Positions 6,941 through 10,635 of a DNA stretch of 10,635 nucleotides are shown here, piece after piece. Below the pieces are notes generated by a model. That model was not told the origin of the DNA, searched no databases, and saw only the letters and a list, made by a program, of their open reading frames with translations. This DNA is from Deltaproteobacteria bacterium (GTDB lineage Bacteria; Desulfobacterota; Syntrophia; Syntrophales; Smithellaceae): positions 1 through 10,635 of the forward strand of contig SBEK01000138.1 of assembly GCA_009668925.1 (NCBI GenBank). The letters are read 5' to 3'. The translations under genes and the position numbers were made by a program. The first letter of the stretch is position 1; every line of letters begins with the position of its first letter.

Positions 6941-6967
6941 TGAGCCGAGTCTTTTTGACTCGACTCA
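6941..6967. repeat. Stem-loop with TTTTT loop
   Basis: TGAGCCGAGTC and GACTCGACTCA pair over 11 positions with a single C-A mismatch, around a TTTTT loop. It sits between the interspersed repeat and the promoter of the downstream gene. It lacks a downstream T run on either strand, so terminator function is unproven. It might be the outer end of the repeat element. Confidence 0.55.
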
Positions 6968-7019
6968 GAGGCAGCCGACGCCATCCCCTATACACCGATC
7001 GGGCTGTGCGATCTTACCA

Positions 7020-7047
7020 TTGACATAAAAATCGTTCCTGCTAGTAT
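7020..7047 (+). promoter_or_regulatory. Sigma70-type promoter for the enoyl-CoA isomerase-like gene
   Basis: A perfect -35 box TTGACA (7020-7025) and a -10 box TAGTAT (7042-7047, 5/6) are 16 bp apart. The predicted start is near 7054, giving a leader of about 37 nt that contains the AAGGAG ribosome-binding site. Confidence 0.65.
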
Positions 7048-7090
7048 GCCGGACGGAAAGACAAAAAGATAAAAAAAGGAGAATCACCAA

Positions 7091-7795
7091 ATGGCAAAAA
7101 TGACGTATACATTTGAAGACCGGATCGCCGTGATCAAACTGGACGACGGCAAAATGAACGTAATGAACTGGGACTTTTTCAACGAACTCAACGCTTCGCT
7201 CGACCGGGCGATCGCCGACCAGGCGGGAGCCGTCATCTTCACGAGCCGGCCCGGCGTTTTTTCGGCCGGTCTGGACCTGAAACTCATCGCCAATCAGACC
7301 ATGCAGGAAGCCCTCATCTTTCAGCGGCTGTTTCGCGACACCATGCTGCGGCTCTGGCTGTTTCCGATCCCGACGATTGCCGCCTACGCAGGCCATTCCG
7401 TCGCCGGCGGCGCCATCCTTTCTTTTGCCTGCGACCGTTTTATGGCGCAGGACGGCCCGTATAAAGTCCAGATCAACGAAGTCGCCAACAAAATGCTTCT
7501 GCCCACCTGGATCATGACCATCTGCAAATCCTCCATCCCCCATCGCTGGTGGAAGGAAGTCCTGCTGCATTCCCACATCTATTCGCCCCGCGAAGCCTAT
7601 GAAAAAGGCATCATCGACGATCTGGCCGCAGACGGACAGGATGTCATGGAGCTTGCCAAAGCCTGCGCCCGCGATATGTTCAGGCTTGATGCGCGCGCTT
7701 ACGGCGCCAGCAAAAAGGTCCTGCGCCAGCAGGAAGCGGACTATGCCGTCTCGGTTTTTGAAAAAGAACTCGTGGACTGGCTCACCGGCAAATAA
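7091..7795 (+). CDS. Crotonase-fold protein, delta3-delta2-enoyl-CoA isomerase-like
   Basis: This is a 234-residue enoyl-CoA hydratase/isomerase family member, probably acting on unsaturated acyl-CoA in the cytoplasm. Oxyanion-hole regions are FSAGLDLK (57-64) and GHSVAGGAIL (101-110). The sequence QINEVANKMLLPTW (127-140) resembles the region of mitochondrial ECI1 around its single catalytic glutamate, here Glu130. The other glutamate used by hydratases (rat Glu144) aligns with Ile109 in GGAILSFACD, so double-bond isomerisation is more likely than hydration. The protein is slightly short for the family and has no targeting sequence. AAGGAG lies nine bases before the ATG. It stands alone with its own promoter and a following palindrome; no other beta-oxidation gene is in view. 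Other crotonase activities cannot be excluded. Confidence 0.88.
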   Translation: MAKMTYTFEDRIAVIKLDDGKMNVMNWDFFNELNASLDRAIADQAGAVIFTSRPGVFSAGLDLKLIANQTMQEALIFQRLFRDTMLRLWLFPIPTIAAYAGHSVAGGAILSFACDRFMAQDGPYKVQINEVANKMLLPTWIMTICKSSIPHRWWKEVLLHSHIYSPREAYEKGIIDDLAADGQDVMELAKACARDMFRLDARAYGASKKVLRQQEADYAVSVFEKELVDWLTGK

Positions 7796-7806
7796 GCACC
7801 CCCCGA

Positions 7807-7838
7807 AACCGGCCTTTCCGGATCCGGAAAGGCCGGTT
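7807..7838. terminator. 32-bp perfect palindrome after the isomerase-like gene (possible terminator)
   Basis: All 32 bases are exactly self-complementary, centred on GGATCC at 7820-7825, and would form a 14-bp stem with a GATC loop. It begins 11 bp after the stop codon and precedes the next promoter, the position of a terminator. A classic T tract is missing on both sides, so it could instead act as an mRNA 3'-end stabiliser or be a repeat. Confidence 0.5.
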
Positions 7839-7840
7839 CA

Positions 7841-7869
7841 TTGACACATCACTTCTCTATTCTTAGATT
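7841..7869 (+). promoter_or_regulatory. Candidate promoter for the hemerythrin-like gene
   Basis: TTGACA (7841-7846) and TAGATT (7864-7869, 4/6) are 17 bp apart. The predicted start is near 7876, 60 bp before the ATG. The -35 box starts 2 bp after the 32-bp palindrome. Confidence 0.5.
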
Positions 7870-7935
7870 ACATACAGAAGTTCCAATTTTCTATGACGGA
7901 CGCCGGCGCCATCCCGTCCGGAAACAGGAGCAGCC

Positions 7936-8496
7936 ATGAATGTAATCGAACCTTTAATGGAAGAGCACCGGGTGATTAAAGACACCCTGGCCGTGTTTAA
8001 TGCGGAAAGCGCGCAGATTATGGAACTGCAGCAGGTCGACCTTTTTGCCATCGAGACCTCCATTGATTTCATCCGCACCTACACCGACCTCGTGCATCAC
8101 GGAAAAGAAGAGAATATTCTCTTCCGGGAGATTCAGAAAAAAAGTCTCGCCGACAATGTGGCCAACGTCATGAAGGAACTCATGGACGAGCATAAGTATG
8201 CCCGCGGCATCGTCCGCAAATGGATGGCGACAACGGAGAACTATTTTGCGGGAAAGGAGTCCAGTCAGGGCACCATCGACTGCCTTCAGGAATTGGCCGC
8301 ATTTTATCCCCGGCATATCGGCAAAGAAGATAATTTGTTTTTCAAGCCCATCCTTCAGTATTTCACTCCGCATGAACAAGACGACATGATCCGCGAGTTT
8401 GCGGACTTTGAGCACAACGTCCTGGGCTGGAAATACCGCAAGCTGCAAACGAAGCTGCAGGAAAGGCTCGATTCTATCGGAGGCGCGTCCGCCTGA
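7936..8496 (+). CDS. Hemerythrin-like HHE domain protein
   Basis: This 186-residue, largely helical protein has the hemerythrin/HHE cation-binding fold, a diiron site that in relatives binds or senses O2, NO or peroxide, or serves iron handling. The ligand pattern is clear: His11 in MEEHRVI, the HHGKEENILF block (54-63) with His54/55 and Glu58/59, His86 in DEHKYAR, the second block HIGKEDNLFF (127-136) with His127 and Glu131, and His160 in ADFEHNV. The start is supported by AGGAG five bases upstream. There is no signal peptide, so it is cytoplasmic. It is a single-gene unit preceded by its own promoter candidate and followed by the 3' end of the convergent integrase gene. In an anaerobe a protective role against oxygen or nitrosative stress is plausible but inferred. 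Confidence 0.92.
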   Translation: MNVIEPLMEEHRVIKDTLAVFNAESAQIMELQQVDLFAIETSIDFIRTYTDLVHHGKEENILFREIQKKSLADNVANVMKELMDEHKYARGIVRKWMATTENYFAGKESSQGTIDCLQELAAFYPRHIGKEDNLFFKPILQYFTPHEQDDMIREFADFEHNVLGWKYRKLQTKLQERLDSIGGASA

Positions 8497-8525
8497 CGCT
8501 TGCTTTTCGCTGCCGTATCCCTCAA

Positions 8526-8540
8526 GGTTCAACCCGAACC
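8526..8540. repeat. Short stem-loop between the hemerythrin-like and integrase genes
   Basis: GGTTC-AACCC-GAACC forms a 5-bp stem with a 5-nt loop, in the 102-bp gap between the two convergent genes. No T tract follows on either strand. It may contribute to termination. Confidence 0.3.
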
Positions 8541-8598
8541 GCGGAATTCACGCGTTTCGGAACTGCGGTAATTTCCACCGTCCGGAATATATTCGAAC

Positions 8599-9906
8599 CT
8601 ACTTCGCGGGAGCCAGAAGTGCGTCCAGCGGGCTTTGCGGCGCGTGCGCCATGTCTCGCATGACATGCGTATAAATCATAGTCGTTTCCACATTCTTGTG
8701 GCCCAGAAGCTCCTGCACCTCGCGGATATTTACGCCGCTCATCAGCAAGTGCGTCGCGAAACTGTGACGCAGCGTATGCACGGTCGCGTGCTTGTGAATG
8801 CCTGCGCTTTGAATTGCTTTTTTCATCATCGCCTGCACCGTCGAATCGCTCAGATGATGACGACCGACGCGTCCGGTCCGCGGATCGACAGAAAGATTGC
8901 CGGCGGGAAACACGTATTGCCAGGCCCATTCCCTGCCCGCCTTCGGATATTTTCTGACGAGCGCATCAGGGAGATGGACTTCGCCGTGGCCGAGGGACAG
9001 ATCCTTTTCGTGCTGCAGCTTGACGTCTTTCATTTGCGCCTGCAACTGACCTTTAACGGCAGCCGGCAAAATAGTTGTTCGATCCTTGTCGCCTTTGCCG
9101 CTGCGCACGGTGACCGTGTTCATATCCAGATCGATGTCCTTAATCCTCAGGCGGACCAGTTCCATCAATCTCAATCCTGAACCATAGAGCAGTCCGGCAA
9201 TGAGCAGATCTCTGTCTTTCAGACAGGCCAGCAGATTTTTAATTTCCTCTACGGAAAGAACAACGGGAAGCTTCTGCCCGCGTTTTGCGCGAACCGTGTC
9301 GGAAAGATTATCAATATCCTTGCAAAGCACGCTGCGGAAAAGAAAAAGAAGCGCGTTAAACGCCTGATTCTGAGTGGAAGCCGCCACCCTTTCCTTGATC
9401 GCCAGATGAGTCAGGAAATTCTTGCAGTCATCCGAATTCAACGCCGCAGCCGTTTCTTTCTTCATTGTTTGCCCTGTGTATTCAAAAAAGCGGCTGATCC
9501 ATTGCAGGTACGTCTTTTCGGTACTGTATGAATAATGCTTCAGTCTGATCAGCCTCTTTGATTCTTTAAGAAGTTCGGGGAAAGAGCAGGCGGCATTTGC
9601 CGGCAACGAATCGTCGGATGTAAGACCGAGAAAATGAAAATAATACAACCGAATTGCATCACCAGCCTGTCTGATCTGCCATTCGGTGCAATTTGGATTG
9701 GCTTTAAGCGTTTCGATAAACTCGATGACGGCGTTTTCCTGATAGGCATCCGCAGGCAGCTGCTTTTTGCGGGCGAAATTGAAAAATTTGCTCACCCAGA
9801 GAGCATAAAAGAAGGCATTCTTATCCGAGGCCAATTTCTTCGCCAAAAGAAAAGCCTGAAACTCCGGAAGAACGTCCGATTTCTTTGCATTGGACAAATT
9901 TTCCAT
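8599..9906 (-). CDS. intI: Integron integrase (tyrosine recombinase) with N-terminal extension
   Basis: This is a site-specific tyrosine recombinase that inserts and excises integron gene cassettes by attI x attC recombination. It has 435 residues against 337 in IntI1. Catalytic residues are Arg246 (GSGLRLMEL), Lys271 (SGKGDKDR), His377 and Arg380 (HTLRHSFATHLL), His403 (LLGHKNVETTM) and Tyr412 (IYTHV). The IntI-specific insertion, absent from phage and Xer recombinases, is present at 312-334 (LPDALVRKYPKAG then REWAWQYVFP), followed by DPRTGRVGRHH. The usual C-terminal SPLDAL is also there. Residues about 110-210 match the normal SAM-like N-terminal domain (YSYSTEKTYLQWISRF). Residues 1-100 are additional and resemble a second helical, DNA-binding-type domain (FYALWVSKFFNFARKKQLP). 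The start codon has only a weak GGA nearby, and a hairpin covers its leader. It is divergent from the AT-rich gene at 10082, as expected for a cassette array. Confidence 0.93.
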   Translation of the reverse strand: MENLSNAKKSDVLPEFQAFLLAKKLASDKNAFFYALWVSKFFNFARKKQLPADAYQENAVIEFIETLKANPNCTEWQIRQAGDAIRLYYFHFLGLTSDDSLPANAACSFPELLKESKRLIRLKHYSYSTEKTYLQWISRFFEYTGQTMKKETAAALNSDDCKNFLTHLAIKERVAASTQNQAFNALLFLFRSVLCKDIDNLSDTVRAKRGQKLPVVLSVEEIKNLLACLKDRDLLIAGLLYGSGLRLMELVRLRIKDIDLDMNTVTVRSGKGDKDRTTILPAAVKGQLQAQMKDVKLQHEKDLSLGHGEVHLPDALVRKYPKAGREWAWQYVFPAGNLSVDPRTGRVGRHHLSDSTVQAMMKKAIQSAGIHKHATVHTLRHSFATHLLMSGVNIREVQELLGHKNVETTMIYTHVMRDMAHAPQSPLDALLAPAK

Positions 9907-10072
9907 AAAAAGTCCAATTTGGCTTTTGGTCTTTATTATCCTGAAAAGCCAAACGCGGTTTTTTCAAGCAGTCTGATTTTATGGTGATTTTTCGCTTTGC
10001 ATCTTGCCTCAAAAGGAGTAGGATTGCAACACTTTTCGTAAAAAGCCAAACTCAGTATATTAATTGTTAGCG
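9907..10072 (+). other. attI: Candidate attI site and integrase/cassette regulatory region
   Basis: This AT-rich divergent segment lies between the integrase start and the first presumed cassette gene, where attI must lie. A core-like GTTAGCG occurs at 10066-10072; the consensus GTTRRRY is matched except for one base. A half-site-like AAAAGCCAAAC at 10041-10051 lies 14 bp to its left in partly inverted orientation, as for the L and R boxes of a simple site. A second exact copy of that 11-mer is at 9944-9954 and an inverted copy TTTGGCTTTT at 9918-9927, which might be accessory integrase-binding repeats. A TATATT at 10056-10061 could be a -10 box of a cassette promoter, but no good -35 box is seen. 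Functional identity is inferred from position and repeats. Confidence 0.55.
9918..9953 (-). promoter_or_regulatory. Stem-loop in the integrase leader
   Basis: TTTGGCTTTT (9918-9927) and AAAAGCCAAA (9944-9953) form a perfect 10-bp stem with a 16-nt loop. It ends 12 bp before the integrase ATG on the minus strand. In mRNA it would sit next to the weak ribosome-binding site and might limit translation; as DNA it pairs two of the three repeat copies of the attI region. Confidence 0.5.
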
Positions 10073-10081
10073 GAGGTAAAA

Positions 10082-10635
10082 ATGAAAGATATAGCACCAC
10101 TTATTCAGACTATTCTATGGGTTGCGCTAATAGGTGGAATTGTTTGGCGATACCACAAGCAAATACATGCATTGTTAGAATCCATTCAAAAACGTATAGA
10201 TTCAGGGAGTGGAATAAAGGCTGGGCCATTTGAAATAGCTGCCATGTTGCAACCTCAAAATCCTGAACAACAACGAGAAAAGATTACACAAGAGATATCA
10301 GAGGCTGCAAAAGTAGAACCAACGCCGTCATCTACACCTGTTAAGTTAGAACCACAGTATGACTTACGTACCAGATACCTCCAAGCAGAAGACTTGGCTT
10401 TGAGAGCGATACAGGCCGCGTATAATATTCCAATCAGTCGGCAGCTTCAAGTTGGCAGAGATATGCAATTCGATGGATTCTTTGCAAAAGACGGTACCGC
10501 GCACATTGTTGAGGTTAAATATGCACAGCGCCCCTATCTAAAAAGTCAATTTCTGCAAGTGGTCAATAAAATATTCGCTGGTATTGGTCGCTATGGTTGG
10601 CGAAATGTTAAAGTAATATTCGTTATTGTATATGG
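10082..10635 (+). CDS. Putative membrane-anchored PD-(D/E)XK nuclease-like protein, first integron cassette gene (partial)
   Basis: I do not recognise a named family. The frame is open for 184 codons to the window edge, so the C-terminus is missing. One hydrophobic helix lies at about residues 7-23 (IQTILWVALIGGIVWRY). It is followed by a helical stretch with IQKRIDSGSGIKAGPFEIA (35-53), a polar, proline-rich linker (about 56-92), and a domain starting near 96. That domain shows a helix with Glu103, then Asp131 (MQFDGFF) and IVEVKYA (142-148) with Glu144 and Lys146, spaced like the D...ExK active site of restriction-endonuclease-fold enzymes. It has a strong GGAGG ribosome-binding site, 5 bases from the ATG. 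Base composition and codon use are much more AT-rich than the genes to the left, and the start lies just after the core-like GTTAGCG, all typical of a gene cassette. A defence role is a guess. Confidence 0.7.
   Translation, partial: MKDIAPLIQTILWVALIGGIVWRYHKQIHALLESIQKRIDSGSGIKAGPFEIAAMLQPQNPEQQREKITQEISEAAKVEPTPSSTPVKLEPQYDLRTRYLQAEDLALRAIQAAYNIPISRQLQVGRDMQFDGFFAKDGTAHIVEVKYAQRPYLKSQFLQVVNKIFAGIGRYGWRNVKVIFVIVY

Larger units (their letters stand above)
6610..7090. other. Gene-free intergenic region with repeat element, hairpin and two promoters
   Basis: This 481-bp divergent gap lies between the alcohol dehydrogenase (minus) and the enoyl-CoA isomerase-like gene (plus). Short reading frames here lie over a palindromic repeat and have no gene-like features. 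Its contents are listed separately: a minus-strand promoter near 6685-6714, the repeat at 6811-6925, a stem-loop at 6941-6967 and a plus-strand promoter at 7020-7047. A smaller stem CGGGA/TCCCG lies at 6663-6678. Confidence 0.7.

Noticed and set aside
6688..6984. 98-codon minus-strand frame between the dehydrogenase and the isomerase-like gene
   Set aside because: It covers the palindromic repeat. Phrases such as VIAKRASRAVAIP are typical translations of this repeat type rather than a protein.
7954..8532. 192-codon minus-strand open frame opposite the hemerythrin-like gene
   Set aside because: The plus strand carries all the HHE ligand motifs and a good ribosome-binding site, while the antisense frame has neither.
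8527..8533. GTTCAAC, which fits the attC inverse core RYYYAAC, next to the integrase 3' end
   Set aside because: No matching GTTRRRY core follows at a suitable distance, and cassettes should lie on the other side of the integrase.
8599..9906. Possibility that the recombinase is a phage, Xer or transposon integrase
   Set aside because: The LPDALxRKYPxAG...WxWxYVFP insertion and the exact collinearity with IntI1 catalytic residues identify an integron integrase.
1..10635. CRISPR array, tRNA or rRNA genes
   Set aside because: I saw no regularly spaced direct repeats and no cloverleaf or rRNA-like sequences on either strand by reading.

Overview
The window is about 10.6 kb of moderately GC-rich bacterial chromosome (by eye high-50s % GC over most of it, clearly lower after about 9.9 kb). 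The gene set is metabolic salvage and redox enzymes, a hemerythrin-like protein and a crotonase, with interspersed palindromic repeats. Together with the style of the integrase, this suggests a deltaproteobacterial-type anaerobe (Desulfobacterota, for example the Syntrophales). That assignment is an impression from protein character, not a proof.

Layout. At 1-1000 (minus) lies the N-terminal 333 residues of an MFS transporter that runs off the left edge. A 367-bp divergent intergenic region with several inverted repeats and a good sigma70-type promoter leads into nicotinate phosphoribosyltransferase at 1368-2720 (plus). It meets a nicotinamidase (2724-3380, minus) tail to tail with only 3 bp between stop codons. 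Upstream of the nicotinamidase, all on the minus strand, are an alpha/beta hydrolase, a COG1926-type phosphoribosyltransferase (stop and start codons overlap), a DJ-1/PfpI protein and a zinc alcohol dehydrogenase. The first four of these minus-strand genes are close enough to be one operon. The dehydrogenase is separated by 237 bp of palindrome-rich DNA. The two facing genes make a nicotinamide -> nicotinate -> nicotinate mononucleotide salvage route.

From 6610 to 7090 there is no gene, but there is an interspersed palindromic repeat of about 115 bp, a strong hairpin and a promoter for a crotonase resembling delta3-delta2-enoyl-CoA isomerase (7091-7795, plus). A 32-bp perfect palindrome separates this from a hemerythrin-like HHE protein (7936-8496, plus).

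The right end is the most interesting part. At 8599-9906 (minus) is an integron integrase (IntI) with all the catalytic residues and the IntI-specific insertion. Every catalytic residue sits exactly 100 positions later than in IntI1, because the protein carries an extra N-terminal domain. Divergent from it is a 175-bp AT-rich segment with three copies of an AAAAGCCAAA element and a GTTAGCG core-like site, a candidate attI. Ten bases after that core begins a well-placed ribosome-binding site and an AT-rich gene (10082 to the edge). It encodes a membrane-anchored protein with a PD-(D/E)XK nuclease-like domain, probably the first gene cassette of a chromosomal integron. Whether an attC follows cannot be seen here.
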